From JBNKLG01 sp050292235 (lineage in GTDB: Bacteria > Pseudomonadota > Gammaproteobacteria > Chromatiales > Chromatiaceae), in NCBI GenBank assembly GCA_050292235.1, contig JBNKLG010000105.1, positions 1 through 7,900 on the forward strand: DNA of 7,900 nt, read 5' to 3'. Position 1 is the first letter of the stretch; every line of letters starts with the position of its first letter. This document shows positions 1 through 6,611 of the stretch, piece by piece. Below the pieces are notes generated by a model. That model was given only the letters and a program-made list of their open reading frames with translations, ran no database searches and was not told the origin of the DNA. A program made the position numbers and the translations under genes.

Positions 1-1593
1 GCCCAGGGCGGTCTTGATCTGTTCCACCATGCTCTTGTGTTCTTCTTTGGCCTTTTCCTGAGCCTCTTTGTCTGTCGTTTCCGCTTCCACACCGCTGATC
101 TTGCTCAGATCCAGCTCGCCCTTGGCCACGGACTGGAAGCCCTTCTCTTTGTACTCGGTGAGGTTGGACATCATCCATTCGTCCACCCGGTCCTTCATCA
201 ACAGCACCTCGATGCCATTCTTTTTGAACACCTCCAGATGGGGGCTGTTCTTGGCAGCGGCCAGACTGTCGGCAGTGATGTAGTAGATCTTCTCCTGACC
301 CTCTTTCATACGCTCGATATAGGCATCCAGGCTGACACTCTCCTTATCGCCATCACCCTGGGTCGAGGCAAAGCGCAACAGGGCACCGACCTTCTCCCGG
401 TTGGCAAAATCCTCCACCGGACCTTCCTTCATCACCTGACCGAACTCCTTCCAGAACTCGGCGTATTTTCCCTCGTCGTTCTTGGCCAGCTTGTCCAGCT
501 CACCCAGAACGCGCTTGATGTTGGCGGTACGGATGCTGTCGATCTTTTTGTTGTGCTGCAGGATCTCGCGGGAGACGTTGAGCGGCAGATCGTCGGAATC
601 GACCACACCTTTAATGAAGCGCAGATAGCGCGGCATCAGCTTTTCGGCCTCGTCCATGATGAAGACGCGACGCACAAATAGCTTCACCCCATGTTTCTGA
701 TCGCGATCGAAGAGATCAAAAGGGGCGCGGGAGGGAATATAGAGCAACGAGGTGTACTCATTGGTGCCCTCGACCCGGTTATGGACATGCAGCAGCGGGT
801 CCTGAAAATCGTGGCCGATGTGTTTGTAGAACTCGTTGTACTCCTCGTCGGTGATGTCCCCCTTGTTGCGCTGCCAGAGGGCGGTACCCTTGTTGACCTG
901 CTCCCATTCCGGGGTTTTCTTTTCCTTCTCCTCTTCGCCAAAAATCTCTTCCAGCATCTCGATGGGCAGGGCGATGTGATCGGAGAATTTGCTGATGATG
1001 TTACGCAGACGATAGCTGGCCAGGAACTCTTCCTCACCCTCTTTCAGATGCAGGGTCACGGCGGTGCCACGCTCTGCCTTCTCGATCGACTCGATGCTGT
1101 ATTCGCCCTTGCCGTCGGATTCCCAACGCACCCCGTGTTCATGACCCAGACCGGCCCGGCGGGTGGTAAGGGTGATCTTGTCGGCAATGATGAAGGCGGA
1201 GTAGAAACCCACCCCGAACTGGCCGATGAGAGCGTTGTCTTTGGCGGCATCGCCGGTCAGGCGCTCCAGGTATTTGCGGGTGCCGGAACTGGCGATGGTG
1301 CCAATGGTGTCGGTCACATCCTGACGGCTCATGCCGATGCCGTTATCGGTCACAGTGACAGTACGGGCCTCTTTGTCAAAGCTCACCCGGATGCGCAGAT
1401 TGGGATCCTCCTCATAAAGGGCATCGTCCGTCAGGGCCTCGAAACGCAGCTTTTCCGCCGCATCCGAAGCATTGGAAATCAATTCGCGTAAAAAGATCTC
1501 TTTGTTGGAATACAAAGAGCGAATCACCAGATCCAAGACCTGGCTTACTTCAGCTTCAAAACTGCGGGTTTCCTTATGGGCTTCAACCGTCAT
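1..1593 (-). CDS. htpG: Hsp90-family molecular chaperone HtpG (3' end outside window)
   Basis: HtpG is the bacterial Hsp90: a cytosolic, ATP-driven homodimeric chaperone that remodels client proteins, often with DnaK. The minus strand is open for 531 codons from ATG at 1593 to base 1. The family is usually about 625-635 residues, so roughly 100 residues of the C-terminal dimerisation domain lie beyond the window. The GHKL ATPase fold is visible: E37-L-I-S-N41 (catalytic Glu and Mg-binding Asn), DNGIGM at 83-88 and GQFGVGFYSAF starting at 124. The middle domain has NVSREILQ with R342, equivalent to the ATP-contacting Arg of Hsp90. The start is supported by GAGGTGAG about 8 bases upstream and by the usual N-terminal pattern ending in SLYSNKEIFLRELISN. 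It is divergent from the small secreted gene at 1778 and has its own heat-shock-type promoter. No frameshift or missing key residue was seen. Identification is firm. Confidence 0.97.
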   Translation of the reverse strand, partial: MTVEAHKETRSFEAEVSQVLDLVIRSLYSNKEIFLRELISNASDAAEKLRFEALTDDALYEEDPNLRIRVSFDKEARTVTVTDNGIGMSRQDVTDTIGTIASSGTRKYLERLTGDAAKDNALIGQFGVGFYSAFIIADKITLTTRRAGLGHEHGVRWESDGKGEYSIESIEKAERGTAVTLHLKEGEEEFLASYRLRNIISKFSDHIALPIEMLEEIFGEEEKEKKTPEWEQVNKGTALWQRNKGDITDEEYNEFYKHIGHDFQDPLLHVHNRVEGTNEYTSLLYIPSRAPFDLFDRDQKHGVKLFVRRVFIMDEAEKLMPRYLRFIKGVVDSDDLPLNVSREILQHNKKIDSIRTANIKRVLGELDKLAKNDEGKYAEFWKEFGQVMKEGPVEDFANREKVGALLRFASTQGDGDKESVSLDAYIERMKEGQEKIYYITADSLAAAKNSPHLEVFKKNGIEVLLMKDRVDEWMMSNLTEYKEKGFQSVAKGELDLSKISGVEAETTDKEAQEKAKEEHKSMVEQIKTALG

Positions 1594-1655
1594 GACGTTA
1601 CTCACCTCGTCGATAGTAAAAAGTCGGCACTGGGCCGAAGAAAAGACTCTGCGCT

Positions 1656-1683
1656 ATATGGGTCCCGGCTGGCGAAATTCAAG
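1656..1683 (-). promoter_or_regulatory. Sigma-32 (RpoH) type heat-shock promoter of htpG
   Basis: Read on the minus strand, CTTGAA (1683-1678) is followed after 14 bases by ACCCATAT (1663-1656). The established RpoH consensus is CTTGAAA, a spacer of 11-16 bases, then CCCCATNT. The -35 core therefore matches fully and the -10 matches at 7 of 8 positions. Transcription would begin near 1648-1650, giving a leader of about 55 bases before the htpG ATG. HtpG is a classical heat-shock gene, so location and sequence agree. No CIRCE-like inverted repeat was seen between the promoter and the start codon. Confidence 0.82.
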
Positions 1684-1777
1684 TCAGATTCTGCAAATTC
1701 AGCAAAATGCCGAAGGGGCTGATACACTGCAAGGCTTCCTCCCACCAACCCTATCAGCCAAGTAAAGGACACCCATC

Positions 1778-2158
1778 ATGAAACGCCTGCTTCCCCTTTT
1801 GCTTTTGGGCCTTGGTACCTCCGCCATGGCCAGCAAATCCGAGTTTAATGAAGTCTCTGATGCCCTTTGTGGCAAGATGAAAGAGTGTGCCTTTGGTGCC
1901 ATGCAAGAGAAAAACAACATCTCTCCAGACATGAAGGCCATGGTCGAGAAAATGCTTGATGACACCTGTAAATCCATGAAAGACGCCTACTCTCCTGCCA
2001 TGGAAAGTCATGAGCTTTATGAGCCTGCCGTGGCCTGTATCCGCTCGCTCTCTGTCATGTCATGCGGCGCCATGAAGACCATGAACCGGGAGTCCCCCAC
2101 CCCGGAATGCAAAACCTTCCGCGAGCTGGAAGAGAAGCACAAAGCCAAAGCCAAATAG
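1778..2158 (+). CDS. Small secreted six-cysteine, methionine-rich protein of unknown function
   Basis: The product is 126 residues. I do not recognise the family. It begins with a clear Sec signal peptide: K2-R3, a leucine-rich core at 4-12 and an A16-M17-A18 cleavage motif, so the mature chain of about 108 residues should start at S19 in the periplasm. The mature part has exactly six cysteines (C31, C37, C64, C87, C96, C111), suggesting three disulfides, and at least ten methionines. It looks all-helical, with amphipathic stretches and a highly charged lysine-rich C-terminus ending KHKAKAK. The start is set by AAAGGA at 1764-1769 and by the signal peptide. It stands alone, divergent from htpG, with 160 bases before the next gene. 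A candidate -10, GATACA at 1721-1726, has no good -35. A metal-binding or envelope-stress role is possible but only a guess from composition. That the gene is real and exported is well supported. Confidence 0.8.
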   Translation: MKRLLPLLLLGLGTSAMASKSEFNEVSDALCGKMKECAFGAMQEKNNISPDMKAMVEKMLDDTCKSMKDAYSPAMESHELYEPAVACIRSLSVMSCGAMKTMNRESPTPECKTFRELEEKHKAKAK

Positions 2159-2179
2159 AAAACAACCAGCACATAGCCA

Positions 2180-2217
2180 GGGCTTCTGGAAATACCCCTT
2201 CGTTTGCCCAGAAGCCC
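2180..2217 (+). repeat. 10-bp perfect inverted repeat after the six-Cys gene (possible RNA hairpin)
   Basis: GGGCTTCTGG at 2180-2189 pairs exactly with CCAGAAGCCC at 2208-2217, leaving an 18-base loop. It lies 21 bases after the stop codon of the six-Cys gene, where a transcript end would be expected. No T-run follows (the next bases are CCGGGTAACG), so it is not a standard intrinsic terminator. It may protect the 3' end of the mRNA, or it may be chance. Confidence 0.5.
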
Positions 2218-2318
2218 CCGGGTAACGCCCCATATCTCTGGTCTGTGACAAGGCGCTTTAAGCAAGAGTCCGAACAAAATTTAAAGAACAACAACTGGCA
2301 GAGACATTAGGAAAAAAC

Positions 2319-3065
2319 ATGCCTTTCTTGATTTTATCCATATTGATGCAAGTCGCTCTCGTTATTCACATCGTAAAAACAGGCCGAAACACTACCTGGA
2401 TTTGGATTGTGGTGATGCTGCCGGCTGCTGGCTCCTTGGCCTATCTGATCATCGAAGTACTCCCTGAACTCATGGGGAGTCGAACAGCAAGAAAAGCCAG
2501 CCGGAGCATCGATCAGCTCATCAACCCAAACCGGGGACTGAAAACCGCCACCCAGGATTACGCCATTGCCAGCACCGTAGAGAATTCGCTCAATCTCGCC
2601 GATGAATGTATGGACAAAGGTATGTATGAAGAGGCAAAAAGTCTCTATGAGAAGTCTCTCTCCGGCGTACATGAGGACGATCCGGATATCATGTTCTCAC
2701 TTGCCAAAACCGAGTTCATGCTAAACCATTTTAGCGAAACCAAAAACATCCTGAACCGTATCATCGATAAAAACCCGGATTATAAGAACCAAGAAGCGCA
2801 TCTTCTATTTGCAAGAACGCTGGAGAACCTTAACGAAATACCAAAAGCGATGGAGGAATATGCGGTATTGGCGGACTACTCCTCTGGCGCTGAAGCAAGA
2901 TATCATTATGCTCTGTTATTACAACAGCAGGGTCAGGCCGAAAAATCAAAAGCCTTGTTGCTGGAGATCGTTCAAAAGTCCAAAACAGCGGGGAAACATT
3001 TTCGCTCACTCAACAGGGAATGGATAACACTGGCCAAAAAGGAGCTTGGCAGCAATCGACTTTGA
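2319..3065 (+). CDS. Membrane-anchored tetratricopeptide-repeat protein (COG4700-like)
   Basis: The product is 248 residues. Two hydrophobic helices at about 2-20 and 26-49 form an N-terminal hairpin; the second, with the WIWIVVMLPAAGSLAYLI pattern, resembles the PLDc_N-type two-helix membrane domain. A short basic linker (about 54-75) follows. The rest is helical repeat: residues 87-117 (ADECMDKGMYEEAKSLYEKSL) match the TPR pattern well, and further TPR-like units cover about 121-153, 157-186 and 190-220. From memory this architecture matches the uncharacterised divergent-TPR group COG4700. TPR domains bind proteins or peptides, so a scaffold facing the cytoplasm is likely, partner unknown. 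The start is supported by TTAGGA ending six bases before the ATG. The DNA is AT-richer than its neighbours: two 60-base samples (2581-2640 and 2761-2820) are each 24/60 G+C, against 35/60 at 4261-4320 in pepA. It may be cotranscribed with pepA, but the 268-base gap argues for separate promoters. Confidence 0.82.
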   Translation: MPFLILSILMQVALVIHIVKTGRNTTWIWIVVMLPAAGSLAYLIIEVLPELMGSRTARKASRSIDQLINPNRGLKTATQDYAIASTVENSLNLADECMDKGMYEEAKSLYEKSLSGVHEDDPDIMFSLAKTEFMLNHFSETKNILNRIIDKNPDYKNQEAHLLFARTLENLNEIPKAMEEYAVLADYSSGAEARYHYALLLQQQGQAEKSKALLLEIVQKSKTAGKHFRSLNREWITLAKKELGSNRL

Positions 3066-3333
3066 TGGATGCCAATCAACAACCGTGAAAGAAAAACTTA
3101 TCTGCATTGCCCCACGCCGTCTAACCCACCGTTACAGGTGAAGGCCGAAAGGCTGCGCTTCTCTTTTGCATGGCAGCCCTCACCATTCATCCTCATTTTT
3201 ATCTCATTTTTCCAAGCAGCACAGATTATGATTGGTGTTACCCAGGGAAAACATCGACCACTATTTCACACCTTCATTTTTTCTCCCATCCCAGGCAATA
3301 TGGCGCCTTTAGCCATTCTCATTCGGAGTCTCC
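3066..3333. other. Intergenic stretch between the TPR gene and pepA; no gene seen
   Basis: These 268 bases hold no credible coding frame. Open frames that cross into pepA lack a ribosome site and overlap the better-supported pepA start. The half nearest pepA is T-rich on the plus strand, with runs at about 3196-3211 and 3277-3282. TATGAT at 3227-3232 is a 5/6 match to a -10 box and could serve pepA with a leader of about 95 bases, but no matching -35 lies at the right distance. A bulged stem (GAAGGCC, GAAA loop, GGC...CTTC, 3140-3161) followed by TCTTTT is the nearest thing to a terminator for the TPR gene, and it is weak. Confidence 0.35.
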
Positions 3334-4854
3334 ATGGAATATCGTCTGCAACACGGTGCCCTTAGCAAAATCCGTACCTCATGTTTGGTGCTAGGTATCT
3401 ATGCCCAGCGCAAACTTGGCCAAATGGCCAAGGAAGCAGACCAACTTTCTGGGGGGAGGTTATCGGCACTGCTCAAGGAGAGCAATCTCAACAAGGCGGG
3501 TGACACGCTGCTTTTGCACGATCTGCCAGGTGTTGCGGCCAAAAAGCTATTGATGGTCTGTCTGGGCGAGAAAAAGGAGTATTCCGCCACTGCCTACCAA
3601 ACTGCCATTGCCGCAGCGGTGGGTGCCATGCAAACTCAACGCGGGAGTGACCTCACCCTGGCGTTGCACCTGGAAACCTGCGCGGATCAGCCCCCTGTTC
3701 AGATGGCACGGGAAGCCATCGTCGCCTGTGCCAACACGCTCTATCGTTTTGACCAATTGAAATCTGTGGAAACCCTGAAAAAACAGGGGGCCAATCAGCC
3801 GCTGAAACGTATTCAGCTGTTGGCCAGTGATAAGACCATAGAGGCCGCATTGAGCCAAGGTATGGAACAAGGCATGGCCATTGCCAAAGGGATGCAGCAG
3901 GTGAAGGATCTGGCCAACCTGCCGGGTAATCTCTGCACCCCCAGCCACCTGGCCGAACAGGCCAAGGCCTTGAGTAAGGAGTACGCTTCTATACAAACCC
4001 AGGTTCTTGAGGAGAAGGAGATGGCCAAGTTGGGGATGGGGGCTCTGCTTTCCGTCTCTCGGGGCAGTCGTCAACCGGCCAAGCTCATTGTGATGGAGCA
4101 TCGGGGAACCCAGGTGGCAAAAGATACGCCACCTATTATTCTGGTCGGCAAAGGGCTCACCTTTGATGCCGGTGGCATCTCCCTGAAACCTGCGGCAGGC
4201 ATGGATGAGATGAAGTACGACATGTGCGGTGGCGCCAGCGTTATCGGCGCCCTGCGGGCCGTGGCGGAGCTGAACCTGCCCATTCGTCTCATCGGTTTGG
4301 TACCCTCCTCGGAAAACCTGCCCGATGGGGAAGCCAACAAACCGGGGGATATCGTCACCAGCCTCTCAGGACAGACCATTGAGGTGCTGAACACCGATGC
4401 TGAGGGCCGGCTCATCCTTTGTGATGCACTCACTTACGCCGAGCGTTTCAAACCCGCCCTGGTGATCGACATTGCCACCCTTACCGGCGCCTGTATCATT
4501 GCCCTCGGCGATAAGGCCAGCGGCCTCCTGGCCAACGATCAGACGCTGGCGGACGAACTGCTGGCTGCAGGTCAGACCAGCCATGACCGCGCCTGGCAAC
4601 TACCCCTCTGGCCCGAATACCAAAAGCAGTTGGAGAGCCCCTTTGCCGACATGGCCAATATCGGTGGCAAAGGAGCGGGTACCATCACCGCCGCCTGTTT
4701 CCTCTCCCGCTTCACAGAGAAATATCCCTGGGCCCATCTCGATATTGCCGGGACAGCCTGGCGCTCTGGAGACAACAAGGGTGCCACGGGTCGCCCTCTG
4801 CCGTTATTGATGCAGTTTCTTCTCCATAGGGCTGCTCAGGACAGCGCCTCTTGA
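3334..4854 (+). CDS. pepA: Cytosol aminopeptidase A (leucyl aminopeptidase, M17 family)
   Basis: PepA is a cytosolic two-metal aminopeptidase that removes N-terminal residues, notably leucine, from peptides. In E. coli it also binds DNA in carAB control and in Xer recombination at cer and psi. The product is 506 residues (E. coli 503) and aligns along its whole length from MEYRLQHG. The N-terminal domain spans about 1-165 and the catalytic domain 170-500. Metal ligands are K273, D278, D296, D355 and E357; catalytic K285 and R359 are also present. NTDAEGRL, the family signature, sits at 353-360. Every key residue is offset +3 from E. coli numbering. GGAG at 3325-3328, five bases before the ATG, supports the start. 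The stop codon overlaps the holC start, so the two genes form an operon. The DNA-binding role cannot be judged from the sequence. Function as a peptidase is very secure. Confidence 0.98.
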   Translation: MEYRLQHGALSKIRTSCLVLGIYAQRKLGQMAKEADQLSGGRLSALLKESNLNKAGDTLLLHDLPGVAAKKLLMVCLGEKKEYSATAYQTAIAAAVGAMQTQRGSDLTLALHLETCADQPPVQMAREAIVACANTLYRFDQLKSVETLKKQGANQPLKRIQLLASDKTIEAALSQGMEQGMAIAKGMQQVKDLANLPGNLCTPSHLAEQAKALSKEYASIQTQVLEEKEMAKLGMGALLSVSRGSRQPAKLIVMEHRGTQVAKDTPPIILVGKGLTFDAGGISLKPAAGMDEMKYDMCGGASVIGALRAVAELNLPIRLIGLVPSSENLPDGEANKPGDIVTSLSGQTIEVLNTDAEGRLILCDALTYAERFKPALVIDIATLTGACIIALGDKASGLLANDQTLADELLAAGQTSHDRAWQLPLWPEYQKQLESPFADMANIGGKGAGTITAACFLSRFTEKYPWAHLDIAGTAWRSGDNKGATGRPLPLLMQFLLHRAAQDSAS

Positions 4855-5276
4855 CCCAGATCGACTTCTATCTGCTAAAGAGTCAGGACGAGTTTCAACG
4901 GCTGGGCTTTGCCTGTCGTCTGGTGGAAAAGGCTTGGTCTCAGGGACATCGGGTCCTGATTCAGACCCCATCTGCGGCCATGAGTGAGCAGGTGAATCGC
5001 CTGCTCTGGACCTTCCGCGAGGGCAGTTTTCTGCCCCATGGCCTGCTGACAGAGGCCGATGCAGACATCACGCCCATACTCATCAATCATGGGGAAGAGG
5101 CCGGGGACGAGCATCAGGTATTGATCAACCTGAGTCAGAGTGTCCCGCCCTTTTTCAGTCGCTTTGAGCGACTGGCGGAGATCCTCGACCAATCACCAGA
5201 GATATTGACGGCAGGAAGAGGTCGTTACAGCCATTACAAGGAACGCGGCTACCCGCTACAACATCATCAGATGTAG
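4851..5276 (+). CDS. holC: DNA polymerase III chi subunit (HolC)
   Basis: Chi is the accessory subunit of the DNA polymerase III clamp loader; with psi (HolD) it links the holoenzyme to single-stranded-DNA-binding protein. The product is 141 residues (E. coli 147). Recognisable features are the opening TQIDFYLL, the segment HRVLIQTPSAAMSEQVNRLLWTF (about 33-55), the FLPHGL turn, and the C-terminal R-Y-x-x-Y-x-x-x-G-Y pattern near 125-135. The start codon is TTG at 4851. An in-frame TAG at 4827-4829 excludes upstream starts and no ATG or GTG occurs close after it. AGGA at 4838-4841 lies nine bases before. TTG overlaps the pepA TGA as TTGA, implying coupled translation. In many gammaproteobacteria valS follows holC; here the next gene is unrelated and on the opposite strand. 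Sequence conservation in this family is low, so the synteny with pepA adds weight. Confidence 0.93.
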   Translation: MTQIDFYLLKSQDEFQRLGFACRLVEKAWSQGHRVLIQTPSAAMSEQVNRLLWTFREGSFLPHGLLTEADADITPILINHGEEAGDEHQVLINLSQSVPPFFSRFERLAEILDQSPEILTAGRGRYSHYKERGYPLQHHQM

Positions 5277-5280
5277 CCGC
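5245..5280. repeat. Inverted repeat across the holC stop, between convergent genes
   Basis: GCGGCTAC at 5245-5252 pairs exactly with GTAGCCGC at 5273-5280 (8 bp, 20-base loop). An alternative shorter stem, GCTACA at 5255-5260 with TGTAGC at 5272-5277, is mutually exclusive with it. The repeat spans the holC stop and ends one base before the complement of the stop region of the converging gene, a natural place for bidirectional transcript ends. Neither side has a T-run, so a classical intrinsic terminator is not supported. Confidence 0.45.
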
Positions 5281-5281
5281 C

Positions 5282-6415
5282 TCAGTAGTACTGCTTACAA
5301 CCCAGATTCTTGGCATCTTCATCACCCCAGCGTGCAGCAGGCGGCTGGTTAGGATCGGAGGAGACCCGCCCTTCCATTAACCGCTCAGAGAACTTGGCTG
5401 CAGTGATGCTCTTGCCATTGAGATAGCGGATACTGCCACAGGCCTTGTTGAGATACTTCGCCACGGAACGCACATCACCATGCTCATCCCCAGTCGCCGT
5501 GTAGAGCAGATATTTGATCGCCTTCTGAATTTTGCCATCGCGGGAGGGGGTGGAATAGGCATCAAACTCTTCATAGTTCATACAACGGCTGCCGATTTTG
5601 CGCTTGAAAGCCCAGGCCTCGTCCACCATGGGTACCCGATCCTTGACCTGATAGCAGATCTCACCGGCCAGACGGCTGAGCTTTTGATCGCGGGTTTCCT
5701 CTTCCAGGGCCAGGCGTTTTTGCAGTTCATCGGCAAAGACGCCACCCAGACGATACTGGCCCGTGCCGTAGCCAGGCAGAGAGGATTCACGGCGTCCATA
5801 ATGCTGCGGCTGTTTCCAGGCACGGAATGAGCCTCCATCCGCTTTCGGGACAAAGCTGCTCAGGGTGGTATGCAGCAGGGGCTGCACCTTGGCAGGCACG
5901 GTGGACTTGAGAAAGTGAATGACACCGTTGCGCTCCACCCGCGTCACGATCTGACCGTGACCACTAGTCTCTTCCCCATTCTTGATGATCCGGGGCAAGC
6001 CTGCCACCACGCCGGGACGGAACCAGCGCCGGGTCACTTTGATGGGATAGGTATCGCGCATCAGGCTGTTGGTGCTGGCCGCGTTGCCCACCAAATGCAT
6101 AAAACTCCGCAGGCGCTTTTTCTGTGGCAAATGGTCAAACTGAGTGGTTTCGTTATTGATCTGGCGATCTGCCATTCTAAAAGGCAATCCATTCTCATAG
6201 GCAAAGACGAGACGAGCAAAATAGACGGCATCAGCACAGTCATGGCGAACGCCAGCGTATTTGCCCCTGGTGAAGATGGTGGAGGTATAGTGCCTGGTCA
6301 CCCACTGGCTGAAACGATCTTCCCAATCGTCATTCCATTGATATTTTGTCGTCCACACTGCCGCCTGGGTTTGCAGACTGGCAAGGAACAATAACAGCGC
6401 CAAAATACCCTTCAT
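5282..6415 (-). CDS. Secreted protein of unknown family, possible NlpC/P60- or CHAP-like cysteine hydrolase
   Basis: The product is 377 residues with a typical Sec signal peptide (hydrophobic 4-14, T-Q-A cleavage near residue 18), so it should act in the periplasm or outside. I do not recognise a named family. The N-terminal half shows a Cys-hydrolase-like plan: RHDCADAVYFARLVFAYENG with C60 at the head of a helix, later a RPGVVAG turn (133-139), then SGHGQIV with H153 at the start of a strand and a second strand VIHFLKST. NlpC/P60 and CHAP enzymes, which cut peptidoglycan peptides, use this order: helix-capping Cys, a P-G-D-like turn, then His before a strand. No family motif confirms it, and the third active-site residue is not obvious. 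The C-terminal part (about 200-377) is helical, charged and holds four more cysteines that could form disulfides. GGAGG at 6421-6425, five bases before the ATG, supports the start. It converges on holC with 5 bases between stops and is divergent from galU. The gene is certain; the function is inference. Confidence 0.85.
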   Translation of the reverse strand: MKGILALLLFLASLQTQAAVWTTKYQWNDDWEDRFSQWVTRHYTSTIFTRGKYAGVRHDCADAVYFARLVFAYENGLPFRMADRQINNETTQFDHLPQKKRLRSFMHLVGNAASTNSLMRDTYPIKVTRRWFRPGVVAGLPRIIKNGEETSGHGQIVTRVERNGVIHFLKSTVPAKVQPLLHTTLSSFVPKADGGSFRAWKQPQHYGRRESSLPGYGTGQYRLGGVFADELQKRLALEEETRDQKLSRLAGEICYQVKDRVPMVDEAWAFKRKIGSRCMNYEEFDAYSTPSRDGKIQKAIKYLLYTATGDEHGDVRSVAKYLNKACGSIRYLNGKSITAAKFSERLMEGRVSSDPNQPPAARWGDEDAKNLGCKQYY

Positions 6416-6446
6416 ACCATCCTCCGATCAACGAAACTGGCCAATG

Positions 6447-6456
6447 CCAATATTGG
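6447..6456. promoter_or_regulatory. Perfect 10-bp palindrome upstream of the secreted Cys/His gene
   Basis: CCAATATTGG is a perfect palindrome 32 bases before the ATG of the minus-strand gene. Its position would suit an operator, but I cannot assign it to a regulator, and a 10-bp palindrome can occur by chance. Confidence 0.25.
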
Positions 6457-6544
6457 GGCTGGTTCCACATACTATCTGCCCAGCCGACCTCTGCATAGAG
6501 GGTTGCTGCCATTTTGTCCCTATATACCGCTCTCTACTTTCCTC

Positions 6545-6554
6545 TCAGCGCTGA
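6545..6554. promoter_or_regulatory. Perfect 10-bp palindrome in the divergent region before galU
   Basis: TCAGCGCTGA is a perfect palindrome near the galU side of the 196-base divergent region, about 60 bases upstream of the galU ATG. It could be an operator for either gene. No regulator is identifiable from the sequence. Confidence 0.22.
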
Positions 6555-6603
6555 AATGGTTAAGCTGACGCACGTTGATTTACCCCCTGACATGGTTGAA
6601 GCC

Positions 6604-6609
6604 TATAAT
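6604..6609 (+). promoter_or_regulatory. Perfect -10 box (TATAAT) directly before the galU start
   Basis: TATAAT ends two bases before ATG 6612. No good -35 lies 16-18 bases upstream; TTTACC at 6579-6584 (4/6 match, 19-base spacing) is the nearest. If used, transcription would start near 6616, inside the first galU codons, and translation would have to begin at the second ATG, 6630. It may be a real promoter or chance. Confidence 0.4.
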
Positions 6610-6611
6610 CT

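Noticed and set aside
37..1491. Long plus-strand open frames opposite htpG (37-681 and 691-1491)
   Set aside because: They are antisense to a full-length, motif-complete htpG, lack plausible ribosome sites and encode low-complexity sequences with no recognisable fold.
2062..2310. 82-codon plus-strand frame overlapping the end of the six-Cys gene
   Set aside because: It begins within the six-Cys coding sequence in another frame; there is no ribosome site, and its translation is typical of out-of-frame sequence.
3140..3167. Possible intrinsic terminator after the TPR gene
   Set aside because: The stem has a four-base bulge and is followed by an interrupted T-tract; too weak to list as a terminator.
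3069..3365. 98-codon frame between the TPR gene and pepA
   Set aside because: It overlaps the well-supported pepA start in another frame, has no ribosome site and no conserved look.
3547..4101. 184-codon minus-strand frame inside pepA
   Set aside because: It is a shadow of pepA, which matches its family over its whole length.
5870..6394. 174-codon plus-strand frame opposite the secreted Cys/His gene
   Set aside because: The minus-strand gene has a signal peptide, a strong ribosome site and a coherent protein; the plus-strand frame has none of these.
1778..6415. A hidden multi-gene defence or toxin-antitoxin system
   Set aside because: The unknown genes are separated by housekeeping genes, face different directions and show no nuclease, toxin or antitoxin motifs, so they do not form a module.
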